Origin: Selaginella moellendorffii | Lineage: Eukaryota; Streptophyta; Lycopodiopsida; Selaginellales; Selaginellaceae | Length of the DNA: 37,475 nt | Direction of reading: 5' to 3' | Assembly: GCF_000143415.4 (NCBI RefSeq) | Contig: NW_003314319.1 | Location: 1,140,330 to 1,177,804 of the forward strand | In this document: positions 8,573 to 17,012 of the stretch, piece after piece | Layout of the letters: every line of letters starts with the position of its first letter | Position numbering within the stretch: position 1 is the stretch's first letter | Notes under the pieces: model-generated | Databases searched by the model: none | Seen by the model: only the letters and a program-made list of their open reading frames with translations | What the model was told of the DNA's origin: nothing | Made by a program: the position numbers and the translations under genes

Positions 8573-9896
8573 CAGGTTCGTAGAGAAGATACTGTTTTTC
8601 TTTGGCAACTATAATTATATGCTCCATTGAAGTCACCTCTTCAATGGAGTTTGTCACCACAACACACGGGACACCCTTGAGTAGTGCGGCTCGAAAGAAT
8701 AGTCTGCCGCAGTTGTACTTGACAACGCATTTGCCCTTGGAGTCGGAAGCAGGTGACCCACCCGCTATTGCGTTGAAGACCCAGCTGAGCATTTCCCATG
8801 CTGCACCTAGAGCTTTCTCTGGATTCGAAAGCTCCATAGCCGTCTTCAGTTCCTCAGGCACGGGTAAATTGACCTCCCTTAGATCAATTCGATCGGCCTT
8901 GTTGAACGAAGCTAGGAAGTCACTCCAGTCCCACTCTGCTGCAGGACCAATAACAAGGGCGAGTGTGAAGATGTCGACATTCGTCGGTATCTTCTTCTTA
9001 GCCATTATCCCATGGATCTCCCGCATCTCCTTGCCTTTCAACCGAGCCTTCACCTCGTTCAAGGCCTTCCAGAACTTGTGATAGGATTCGGAGTCGTAGA
9101 TCATATAGTGGACTGAAGATTCCACCTCCGCAAGTCCCACCATTAAGTCAATGATGGAGCTGACTTCGTCTGCATGAGTGATCTCCTTGTTTGTGAAGTC
9201 CATCACACAAAAGATGTTCTTGACCTGCTCATCTCCGCGGGAAACGATGCTCCTCCACCTTTGATCCTCATCCAAATTCACGTATACCCGGTAAGGTTCT
9301 CGATAGGCCTCTGCTGCGGGGTCGAGCTGTTTCTGAAGCCGGCGGTCGACATCCCTCTTAATGAAATTTGGATACTGATCCAACTTCTCAGCTTTACTTT
9401 TCGTGGCATCCCGCAGCAGATCAATGAACTTGGGGGCCCCCTTCACGTAGTCGTCGATGTCTTCATTTGACAACTTCAGCTCTTCCATCATCTCTTGCGT
9501 GGTGTCGATGCTCACCCTCTCCACGGCCACTTGCTCGAAGATCCAATCCTTCAATAGCGCACGAGCTCTCAGAGTCGTGCACAAGTCCTCGTATGTCACA
9601 ATATGGCCGGGAGTCATTTTGGTCTTGTTGAAGACTACCTCACCACGTAGAAGAGCATTAGCCATTGTCAGAAGGTCGTCGTCGTCTAGAGACCGCGAGA
9701 AACGCAAGGCGTTGAGCTTCAAATCATTAAGCTTCCGGCCGTCCTCCACACCCATTGAGTTTAGCAACTCCCCATCATGGTACCTCTTCAGCACATCTAC
9801 CCATTTGTCAAAAACAACTTTTGTCACGAGTAGAATGTTATGGATGTTGAGTGTGTCATTGACCCCCAGTGTTTTCGAGAGAAGACTCGAGAATTC
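8573..9896 (-). other. Large exon, unrecognised helical domain
   Basis: Encodes about 441 residues (EFSSLLSKTLGVND ... KQYLLYEPG) in one open frame in copy 1. Mostly helical, charged segments are followed by an alternating strand/helix end (LLKGVPCVVVTNSIEEVTSM, EHIIIVAKEKQYLLYEP) that looks like a small alpha/beta fold. I do not recognise the family. In copy 2 it has 6- and 15-nt in-frame deletions and a TAG stop at 30381. Confidence 0.65.
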
Positions 9897-9950
9897 CTGC
9901 AATGGAAATGGCGTGAGGCCACATGCTATGCCACATGCAACGAGGCTTAC
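9897..9950 (-). other. Intron, 54 nt, phase 0, with palindrome
   Basis: GTAAGCCTCG ... CCATTGCAG. Its length is a multiple of three without a stop, so the ORF reads through it as VSLVACGIACGLTPFPLQ. Splice consensus and the shared palindrome favour an intron. GCAGG at both exon joints resembles a short duplication. Confidence 0.78.
9908..9929. repeat. 22-bp palindrome inside an intron
   Basis: Arms ATGGCGTGAGG / CCACATGCTAT, one mismatch in the right arm. Confidence 0.82.
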
Positions 9951-10169
9951 CTGCCAGGCGCTAGTTGCTAGTGCACGTCCTTGTCCTGGTTTTTGTGGCT
10001 TCTTTAGTTGAACCCAGAGCTTCCGTGTTCGTGCCAATGTCTCATGCAGACCCGATTTGTAGCACGTTTCTTGCTTGACATTCTGCACGTGGGAGATGTA
10101 TATGATAGATCAGAGGGGCGAGTTGCCTTTTATCAGGCGGACAACTCTTGTCTTGAAGACTTTCTTCAC

Positions 10170-11124
10170 CTCCTCGCCCACCATAATATCCACAACTATC
10201 TCTTGCATCGCCAAGCTAGAATGCTGCCCGAAGACGGCATAGAACCGGATGTTCTGATCGTCCAACACCTTCCTATTGATCAAGTCTGGAAACCTCGTCT
10301 CGCCCTTCATTGTTCGGTAGTAGGGGATCACGTCTGCGATGTCGGGTGTTACTGGACTTGCCAGCATCTTCTGCTTCAGTTTCTCCACCCACTCATCAGA
10401 TACTAGCATGTGGTTGTATTTGCTTTGGATGTCGATACGGCTCACGTCGATTGTATATACTTTGTTGGAATAGTAACAAGTACTATTATCTGCGACGATT
10501 TTTGCTGCCTCTTCTTGCTCTTTCTGCTCTTTGCAGCTCTTCTTTTTGGTGGGTGTAGTGTTCGAACCCGAGGCAATGGCATCACCGAGTAGCTTCTTTT
10601 TGGAGCAGCAGAGTCGGACGTCGGCTTGAGCTTGACCACCCTTTTCTGCTTCGGGGTAGTTTCCAAATCGACCCCCTTCCCCTTCGCTTCGCAAACTGGA
10701 GGCACTCTCAACGGCTCAATGTTGGAATATAGTTTTTGAACATCGCCGTAGGTGAGGTCCGTGGATTCCATGTGATCTTCATAGACCCGCAGCGTCTTTG
10801 AAATTGTGAGCCTCCTGGACAACCTCTCCCTAGCTCCCTCTAGGAATTCCTGCCGCTGCCCCCCTCTGGGAAGCCGCTAGGATGTGCAAGGTGGATCTTG
10901 AAGGCGGACGCTGTCTCTACCACAAGTGCCAATCCATATTCTTGCATGGAACTGTATGGAGTGTCTGTCACTTGGATGAGGATCCCCATGCATTCTTTTC
11001 TCCCACCATCTGTGTTGTACAGCCTCAGATCCTCGCCTTCCATCCCGAAAGTCCAACTGGTGAGCTCCTCCCCTTTCTCTGCATCCACATTGACAGTGGC
11101 TGGAAGAAGAACGCAATTCCTCGC
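10170..11124 (-). other. Exon 4: N-terminal region and ParB/sulfiredoxin-like domain (frameshifted in copy 1)
   Basis: Intact in copy 2 (about 31175-32135). It starts ARNCVLLPATVNVDAEKGE and has a basic linker (KKSCKEQKEQEEAAKI). About 100 residues then resemble a ParB N-terminal fold: strand KVYTIDVSRI, helix SDEWVEKLKQKM, then FYAISGQHSSLAMQQIVV in copy 2, matching the family's GxxR-like turn as GQHSSLA, and a final strand FKTRVVRL. ParB-like folds bind DNA or nucleotides; function here is inferred only. Copy 1 lost 4 nt and 1 nt relative to copy 2. The downstream splice site is uncertain (a GTGAAG donor at 10169 or a GC donor near 10130). Confidence 0.55.
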
Positions 11125-11205
11125 CTGTTCAGAAATGCACAACAATTAGAGCTGACAGATGAAAAGTTAGCAGCTGGAAATAACATGAGGCCACACGCCA
11201 TTCAC
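11125..11205 (-). other. Intron, 81 nt, phase 0, with palindrome
   Basis: Donor GTGAATGGC, acceptor TTCTGAACAG. A TAA lies in the downstream frame just inside it, so it must be removed or mark the start. Palindrome at 11180-11201. Confidence 0.7.
11180..11201. repeat. 22-bp palindrome inside an intron
   Basis: Arms ATAACATGAGG / CCACACGCCAT; the left arm has lost two matching bases. Confidence 0.78.
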
Positions 11206-11234
11206 CACTGCATCAGATGTCTTGAGGCTGCATC

Positions 11235-11268
11235 CTAAGATGGCGTGAGGCTACACGCCATCTGTAAC
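11235..11268 (-). other. Intron, 34 nt, phase 1, almost entirely palindrome
   Basis: GTTACAG ... CATCTTAG on the minus strand. 22 of its 34 nt are the palindrome at 11240-11261. The flanking 44- and 29-nt exons join in phase. This is near or below the usual minimum length for spliceosomal introns. Confidence 0.7.
11240..11261. repeat. 22-bp palindrome inside an intron
   Basis: Arms ATGGCGTGAGG / CTACACGCCAT. Confidence 0.85.
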
Positions 11269-11312
11269 CGGACTGCACTCGAGAGCCCAATCGGTGCATG
11301 CCAATGTTGCTA

Positions 11313-11363
11313 CTGAATGGCATGTGGCCTCATGCCATTTTCTACTTGGCCTAAAAGACTTGC
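11313..11363 (-). other. Intron, 51 nt, phase 2, GC donor in copy 1
   Basis: Copy 2 has a perfect GTAAGT donor (32374); copy 1 has GCAAGT. Acceptor CATTCAG. Palindrome at 11317-11338 next to the acceptor. Confidence 0.78.
11317..11338. repeat. 22-bp palindrome inside an intron
   Basis: Arms ATGGCATGTGG / CCTCATGCCAT, identical in both element copies. Confidence 0.88.
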
Positions 11364-11569
11364 CATTTGAAGCCGAATGGAGGTGTGACAATCGAGGCCG
11401 GACTCGCTGGCGAATGTGCACTGTGTGTGCAGCGGATCGTAGCAACAAGGCTACTCTGCCACTTACAGTTGGAGAGTGGCGCTGAAATCTCCCGGGACGC
11501 CAAGTGGGCTTCGTGTGAGTGGCGGAGTGGGCGGCGGAGTTGGCGGCAAAGTTACAAACTGGGTGTGTC

Positions 11570-11720
11570 TTGAAGTGGATGCCGATGCACACGAGCGCGA
11601 TGCGAGCGCGAGTGTGATGCAAGCGCGAGTGGACGCCGATGCACACGAGAAACCTGTAGAGAAGGTAGATGAGCGGGAATGTGAGCGTGATCGCGAGTGG
11701 GAGCGCGATGTGAGCGCGAG
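11570..11720 (+). repeat. GAGCGCGA-rich imperfect tandem repeat
   Basis: Repeated GATGCRAGCGCGAGTG and GATGCACACGAG words. Copy 2 (32590-32770) has a different number of units. Confidence 0.65.
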
Positions 11721-12021
11721 TACAATGCAAAACCTAACCTCATATGCGCGAAATGTCACGACGGTTGGTAATCCCGCAACGTCATCATTCCTCGGACTTG
11801 GGCGCCACCATTAATTTCTGGATCGCCGCGCGCATGCATGCACATGAAATCCAAAAGAAATCCGCAACGTCATCATTCCTCAGACTGCATGCACGCGAAA
11901 TCCAAAAGAAAGATCATGATTGGGATATCATTTAATACCCTCGCTATATTTATACCATGCATGATTGGATATTCCAAAGCATCTTGTATTTCCAAAAATG
12001 CCAGATGTTCAGCTAAATAAA

Positions 12022-12140
12022 GAATGGTATACAATGTCCTTCTTGATGACCCTGCAAAGAAGCATCTCGATCGGACACCACATGAGACCACACGAGCCTT
12101 ACAATGTTTCAGGGGCATTTGCCATAGATCCGACCGTTAT
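12022..12140. other. Copy-specific segment of the divergent region
   Basis: Both element copies match up to AGCTAAATAAAGAA and again from GACCGTTATTTTGC, but the sequence between differs completely: about 118 bp here against about 505 bp in copy 2 (33077-33580). Confidence 0.7.
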
Positions 12141-12380
12141 TTTGCTCCAAGATTCTACAGTTTGGTGTGCATTGACCTTTCCATCGACACTGCAAAGGGA
12201 CATCAAAATCAGATGTGGGATCACAAGAAACCAACTTCACTAACTCTGGTTTCACCAAGATCTACGTAAGGAGTTATGAAATGAAAGGACCCTCTCTATT
12301 AAAATGTGTTTATGGTCCTGACATATCAAAGGATTTTGCATCAAGTTCTGTATTTGCATGTTTATCAAGCTACTGAATTG

Positions 12381-12400
12381 CTAAACCCTAAACCCTAAAC
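12381..12400 (+). repeat. Telomere-like CCCTAAA repeats
   Basis: CTAAACCCTAAACCCTAAAC gives nearly three plant-type CCCTAAA units, as in plant interstitial telobox motifs. It is present in both element copies within the divergent region. Confidence 0.7.
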
Positions 12401-12814
12401 ATGTGGCAAATGCTGCGTGAAGAAAGATGCCCTTTCTGGGCAAATGCTGTAAGAGGCAGATGCCGAGCAGTTACACGGCGAATAATCTTGGCGCGGATCG
12501 CTGATATGGCATGGCAAAGTTCGAATCACTGACATGGCACAGCTGGATCGAGGCAAGGACATGATGTGACAAAGTTCAACCTCCGACAGCAAAGTCTAGA
12601 AGCTACTCAGTTTGAAATTTGTCAGAGGAATCATAAGATCTGGTTTGTCAGAGGATTTGATGTGACGTTCAAGCGTGTGTTATTTTTGAATTCTCGAACT
12701 CATTCCTAGGTCTATCATTTTTGTGCGCCGTGTTCTTGGTTCTGCTGAGCGCAGTGAGCGCTGCTTGTGTAAGCGGCGTTGTGGGCTGTGGTTTATGCGT
12801 CTACGAGCGGTTCC

Positions 12815-12945
12815 GGCATTGCGAGCGCCATTGCGAGCGGCAGTTTATGCGAGTGGCAGTTTGTGCGAGCGGCGCTACGAGCAGTTGCGGTGTTGCGAGC
12901 GGCGCTACGAGTAGTTGCGGTGTTGCGAGCGGCACTGTCTTTGGT
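12815..12945 (+). repeat. GCGAGCGGCGCTACGAG-type tandem repeat
   Basis: Units of about 27 bp (GCGAGCGGCGCTACGAG followed by YAGTTGCGGTGTT) plus shorter GCGAGCGGCAGTTTATG variants. Conserved in copy 2 at 34265-34395. The ORFs here (Cys/Ala/Ser-rich) come from the repeat. Confidence 0.7.
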
Positions 12946-13027
12946 GTGGCTACCGCTTCCTCTTGATATTCGGCACTTGTGCTTCCTGGTATGTTCACCA
13001 TGGAATGGCTTAGGACCACATTTAGAA

Positions 13028-13049
13028 ATGGCATGAGGCCACATGCCAT
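13028..13049. repeat. 22-bp palindrome upstream of transposase gene
   Basis: Arms ATGGCATGAGG / CCACATGCCAT. Confidence 0.85.
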
Positions 13050-13125
13050 CTTGGGCCCTTGCAATTTCATGGCTAGCGTATTGTCATGTATGTTTTTATT
13101 TGCCTGCAGCTATGTGTATATCAAG

Positions 13126-13147
13126 ATGGCATGAGGCCTCATGCCAA
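13126..13147. repeat. 22-bp palindrome upstream of transposase gene
   Basis: Arms ATGGCATGAGG / CCTCATGCCAA, the closest match to the consensus. Confidence 0.87.
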
Positions 13148-13195
13148 TTTTGTAAATGCGAAATTTCACGTGGGTGTCAATAGCATGTTTGAATA

Positions 13196-13217
13196 ATGGC
13201 ATATGGCCTCATGCTAT
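13196..13217. repeat. 22-bp palindrome upstream of transposase gene
   Basis: Arms ATGGCATATGG / CCTCATGCTAT, 83 bp before the start codon. Confidence 0.82.
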
Positions 13218-13875
13218 TGAGGTTGTTTGGTATGTTATGATTTAGGCCATTCTCCAATCATTTTTTGTATGGTCTTAACTTCTTTTCTGCACTTTCAGAA
13301 TGGCCTCCGCAAGTGCGACGCATGTTCCCTCCGTGGATCTTAAGAACCGTGCTACATGGATTCAGGCAAAGGTGTTTCTAAACAACCCCAAGGGGGAGGT
13401 GGTAGCTGAGGGCTTAGCCATAGTTGTCGATCCAAGAGATGCGGTTGCTAATCAAGAATTGGGCTAGGATAATATTGGAGTTGCGATTTTAGAGGTTGTT
13501 GACACAGAAGAAAATAGTCTGACTATTGGAAGCATTGTGTGGTGGAAATTGAGGCACTTAGTGTTTGAGAATGTGAAGGATTCACAATCAAACACCACTA
13601 CAACTGATGACAGAACATCTCTTCATGGGAAAAGAAAGTACACCTTCCTAAAGCGCAGCCAAAGGGATCTGAGCAACGAACCGAAAAGGCAGAAAATGGC
13701 GATGGAGGTTCGAATGGTCTCAACAGTTGCTTGTTGCAAGAGGAGGTGCTGTCAACATGCTGATTGGGATGCTATTGAAGAGGAGAGAGCAAGATACAAG
13801 ACATTGTCCTGGAAGGCAGCTCGCAATTTTGTGTATGAGGCATTACGGTCATCTGTTGATGCTTCAGAACATCAG

Positions 13876-13923
13876 GTGGGGGGCATGGTCTTCTAGAGGG
13901 GTTTGGTCTGCATGAAGGCATAG
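13876..13923 (+). other. Possible 48-nt intron covering two TAG stops (uncertain)
   Basis: CAG before GTGGGGGG and ATAG at the end would remove both stops in phase. However, the segment also encodes GLVCMKA followed by RIIYGVPRTTFY, which matches the family pattern of a Cys before the helix. I think inactivating mutations are more likely. Confidence 0.3.
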
Positions 13924-14798
13924 AGAATCATTTATGGAGTCCCTCGAACCACATTCTACAGAATCAAAACTGAGTTCAAGGAACAAAGGGTTCAACAGGC
14001 AGTCCATGGGAACGACGGTACGCACAAAACCAGGGGTCATGTTGTATATGGAGAGGCAATCTTCAAGAGGTTTGTTGAGACATGTAGCGAGCAGCAACCA
14101 CATAAAACCCGCCTCTTGGAAGATGGAACACGAGACACCCAACGAGTTCTCCCTTCCATGTATACCAAGGGGGCCATATTGGAAGATGTGAATCGGGAAC
14201 TCCAGAGTAATGGCTACAGGAAGCTGAGCCAATCTAGATTTAGTAGATTGTGGAGCAACAGGTTCAGGGATGTGAGTATAGGAAAGTACTCCAGCTTTTC
14301 AAAGTGTGACGAGTGCACTGCTATCAAAATGGCTTTGTCGAAGAATTTTTGCAGCGCTCAAGAGCGAGAGACGTTGGTTAGAAGGCGGCTCGACCACAAC
14401 ATCGAGCAGAGAAGCTGCAGGACTGCATATTATCATAACAGGATTCTCTCCATGGAGAGACCTGACTCTTACCTCTGCATCATCCATGACAAAATGGACC
14501 AAAAAAAGACGTGCTTACCTCGACTCAATCCTGCCCCCAAGGCAATCTCTTCATCCATGCAGCTGCCTGTGTCTCTGTTTGGCATAATCGCTCATGGGCA
14601 TGGTGCCCATAACTATGGTAACTTCTTTGTACCTCTATGGGGTGGCGGGGGTGCAAACATGATGATTGCGTCCCTAGCAAAACACTTAAGGTCTCTGCAA
14701 AGTGCGCAGACTAAGCTGAACGGCCAACCCTTGCATAAGGCCCTTGTCGATCGAACCCCATACAGGGTTCAGCTGGAGGAGGAGCAAAGGCTTGCAGT

Positions 14799-14820
14799 AT
14801 CGCGTGGGGCCCCATGCCAT
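14799..14820. repeat. Diverged palindrome in transposase coding sequence
   Basis: ATCGCGTGGGG / CCCCATGCCAT. It is translated in frame as RGAPCHPS within a long insertion ahead of the second acidic motif. Confidence 0.7.
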
Positions 14821-14855
14821 CCCAGTGAATATGTTGGCCGTCAGATTGTAGGGTT

Positions 14856-14877
14856 ATCATGTGAGGCCTCATGCCAT
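14856..14877. repeat. Palindrome in transposase coding sequence
   Basis: ATCATGTGAGG / CCTCATGCCAT, translated as CEASCHS. It lies 57 bp after the previous one, in a region that interrupts the usual spacing of the DDE-like domain. Confidence 0.75.
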
Positions 14878-16111
14878 TCCGACGAGGCTGGTCGCCCGGT
14901 GAATGCACCGCCTCATCCAAACGAAGTAGAATCTCAAGGAAGTTCTTGTGGCCGATGTGGCCTTCCACCCCATTTTCTGCTCCAAACAAACAATGCTGGC
15001 AGTGAGAACAAAAACATGTACGTCTTTGCGTACTTGGCGATGCTTGTTGCCAAAGGCATATTTGAAACGGTTACACTTGGCTTTCTTATGGTTGGGCACA
15101 CTCATGAAAACGTCGATGCCATGTTCAGTCACCTGGCAGAGTCCCTCCGGCGATCCAATGTCCTCACCCTCCCACAACTCTACGATGAATTCCAAAATTG
15201 CATCAAAGGCACTGTTGAAGCTGCACTTGTGACAGAGGTTCCAGACTTTAAGGGGTTTGTAAGAGGCTACATCAGGGACGGATCTGAAACACTGATTGGC
15301 CACTCCAAGCCTCTTCAGTTTCATTTCAGCATGCGTGACGGTGCTCCAGTGATGAGGTACAAGATGAGAGAATGGGACACAGTGTGGCTGCCAGTGGACG
15401 GCATTGAACTCTTCAAGAGAGATCCCATAACTGGGGAACCTATGATTCCTCAGGGTTCCCCACGGCCGATGCACCCGGATGGACTCAAAGACCAGGAAAG
15501 TATAGTGGCCGGGATTAGACAGCATATTGCCTTCTGGAAGAGGGGGTTGGTGTTTGGTGGAGAATCCTATTTTCAGAGGTGCAAGCCTTTGCTCGAATAC
15601 TGGGAGAAGATTATATCTGCTATCCAAAATGGGCCGGTTGTATATGAAGAATTGGAAGAGTCCTTTTGGCCAGAACCCAGAGCACCAGATAGTAGCGGAA
15701 CAATGTCCTCTGGAAATGCAGTGACAGATAATGATGTTGAGGATCACTATTGTGGGCAGAGGAACAAGAAGCCGGATTCAGCATTCAATCCAGTACAGGT
15801 CCGCAAAGGAATGGTCGTGCTTGTCAGACCCAGTAATAAAAAACAAATGATATGGGTGGGGCGCTGCATCACGGATGCAGAGGAGGACGTGGAAACTAAC
15901 TCCTTCAATGTAACTGTGGAGTGGTTCAAGCCAAGTTCCGGATATACGAAGGATTGCCTAAAAAAGAGATAGGTGCTGAATCCAAGGGATCCCAGCATGA
16001 GCATATCGGTGGATAATGTTGTGCATGGTTGGATGCGGAAGCAGAGTGCCACCATCACCTTGCCAGACCATGCAAGAGATGCAGCAAGAGCATTCATAAC
16101 CCGGGTTCAAG

Positions 16112-16163
16112 GTGAGATTCATTAATATTCCTTTACTAAGTTTCTAATGTATTTTATTTCAAG
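16112..16163 (+). other. Intron, 52 nt, last intron of transposase gene
   Basis: GTGAGATTC ... ATTTCAAG. Splicing joins CAA-G to GT-GAA and leads to a Glu/Ser-rich end (GEQSES-SEEA) and TGA. Conserved at 37266-37317 in copy 2. Confidence 0.82.
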
Positions 16164-16197
16164 GTGAACAATCCGAATCTAAATCAGAGGAGGCGTG

Positions 16198-16219
16198 ATG
16201 GCATGTGGCCTTACACCAT
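16198..16219. repeat. Palindrome overlapping the transposase stop codon
   Basis: ATGGCATGTGG / CCTTACACCAT starts on the last base of the TGA at 16196-16198. Confidence 0.75.
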
Positions 16220-16343
16220 TCCTAGGTTAGATGATACAAATAACAAGTATAAATTCTTAGTTGTTCTAGCAAATCTTACTTAAAGTTCAAGGTGAACAAG
16301 CCGAATATGAATTCATCGGATTGTTATAACAAATTGCGAGGTG

Positions 16344-16365
16344 ATGGCATGAGGCGATACGCCAT
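16344..16365. repeat. Palindrome downstream of transposase gene
   Basis: ATGGCATGAGG / CGATACGCCAT. Confidence 0.8.
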
Positions 16366-16503
16366 TTGAGAGTGGTAGCCATTCCTATATGAGGTGAGTG
16401 AAATATTTATTAGAAATACCTCATTCAATTGTGCACTTCTAAGTCTTGGTCCACTCAGTACTGTTTGCATGTTTTTATTTTAATTCTTTCTCTAAAATGT
16501 TAT

Positions 16504-16525
16504 TTAGCATGTGGCTTCATGCCAT
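16504..16525. repeat. Palindrome downstream of transposase gene
   Basis: TTAGCATGTGG / CTTCATGCCAT; the left arm is decayed. Further weak relatives lie near 16697, 17022 and 17340. Confidence 0.7.
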
Positions 16526-16838
16526 TGCTCTCCACAATCATGCATTGAATTTTTCTATCCTTGCATAATACTTCTCCATATATATAGCATGTGTACACAT
16601 GTGATATGGTTCATTAGGCCTGATATAGTGTGTGAGGTAAAACAAAGATGATGTGACATATGCATTTACCAATCACACGTGCATAAATCTAATAATATGG
16701 CGTGTGGCCCATATTAATGGCACATAAACCCATATTGTGGGCTTACGTGCTTTATGTACCATCATTCCCTTGCAGCGTGTGTGTTGGTTTCCTTTTATAA
16801 CACAACAAACTCCATATTTTAGGGTGAAGAGCGTTCTC

Positions 16839-17012
16839 ATGGCAAGCACAAAATCTGTAAGTGAGGCAGAAAAGGAGATAGAGAAGGAAATAGGTGAAGA
16901 TGTAGAATATATAAGTCTTCCAAACTCCCCGTACTATACTCCAAGTGATCATTTTTCTGAACAAACGGCAATATTAACAACTATTGAGAACGCCCCAGTA
17001 ATACCAGTCTGA
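16839..17012 (+). CDS. Small acidic ORF, doubtful
   Basis: 57 codons from ATG at 16839 to TGA at 17010, Glu-rich at the start (SEAEKEIEKEIGEDVEY). It follows a pyrimidine tract ending TTGCAG (about 16,776), so it could be a terminal exon of an alternative transcript. No family recognised. Copy 2 is not available in the window to test conservation. Confidence 0.25.
   Translation: MASTKSVSEAEKEIEKEIGEDVEYISLPNSPYYTPSDHFSEQTAILTTIENAPVIPV

Larger units (their letters stand above)
5757..11380 (-). pseudogene. ParB-like / FCP1-like multidomain fusion gene of the giant element, copy 1
   Basis: Thirteen short introns with GT-AG (one GC-AG) ends join ORFs along the minus strand into one reading frame. 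Exons, in order: end of E1 (from 11364), 11269-11312, 11206-11234, about 11124-10170, 10082-9951, 9896-8573, 8522-8436, 8397-8308, 8258-8115, 8067-7531, 7473-7459 (15-nt microexon), 7409-7302, 7254-6667, 6619-5757. All phases agree. The product is about 1,650 residues: unrecognised N-terminus, ParB/sulfiredoxin-like fold, a large helical domain, basic then acidic linkers, Thr/Pro repeats and an FCP1/NIF-like HAD domain at the C-terminus. Copy 1 has two frameshifts in the fourth exon (4 nt missing near 10852, 1 nt near 10591, relative to copy 2). The translation start and the exact E4/E5 junction are unresolved. Role is unknown; it may accompany the transposase. Confidence 0.75.
11381..13299. 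promoter_or_regulatory. Divergent intergenic region between the two element genes
   Basis: Holds the first exon(s) of the minus gene and the 5' end of the plus gene, plus a GAGCGCGA-rich repeat (11570-11720), a TATA-like CTATATTTATACC (11942-11956), a telomere-like CCCTAAA block (12381-12400), a GCGAGCGGCGCTACGAG repeat (12815-12945), and three palindromes (13028, 13126, 13196). A splice acceptor TTTCTGCACTTTCAG ends directly before the plus-gene ATG, so a 5' UTR intron is likely. ORFs in the GC-rich repeats are not convincing genes. Confidence 0.55.
13300..16198 (+). pseudogene. DUF7869-type DDE transposase-like gene, copy 1
   Basis: ATG at 13300 (after a splice acceptor) opens a frame of about 900 codons. 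A final 52-nt intron (16112-16163) leads to a short acidic exon ending TGA at 16196. N-terminal residues 27-90 resemble the TNP1/En-Spm type (VDP, LGxD, GSIVWW spacing). CCKRRCCQH is a likely zinc site and YGVPRTTFYRIK a helix-turn-helix-like element. The DDE-like part shows SKCDECTAIK, IIHDKMDQKK, QTNNAGSENKN, GFLMVGHTHENVDAMFSHL. Copy 1 has TAG at 13465, 13894, 13921 and 15970, the first three shared with copy 2. Two acidic positions are Asn here but Asp in copy 2. Role: presumably moves the element. Family assignment is from memory of the motif pattern. Confidence 0.75.

Noticed and set aside
11251-11730. 159-codon minus ORF upstream of the fusion gene
   Set aside because: His/Arg/Ala-rich translation of the GAGCGCGA repeat; only its last part (near 11,364-11,400) overlaps a supported exon.
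12721-12966. Cys/Ser/Ala-rich ORF with signal-peptide-like start
   Set aside because: Mostly a tandem DNA repeat; conserved in copy 2 only because the whole element is similar.
13465-13923. TAG reassigned as a sense codon
   Set aside because: Sister copies show both TGG and CAG/CAA at TAG positions, so no single amino acid fits; mutation is simpler.
14790-14828. A 29-nt intron in the transposase around the first coding palindrome
   Set aside because: GTATCG to CCCAG would shift the frame into a TGA and is too short; the unspliced frame stays open.
5701-16525. Palindromes as a CRISPR array
   Set aside because: Spacing is irregular (tens to thousands of bases), there are no uniform spacers or cas genes, and the context is eukaryotic.
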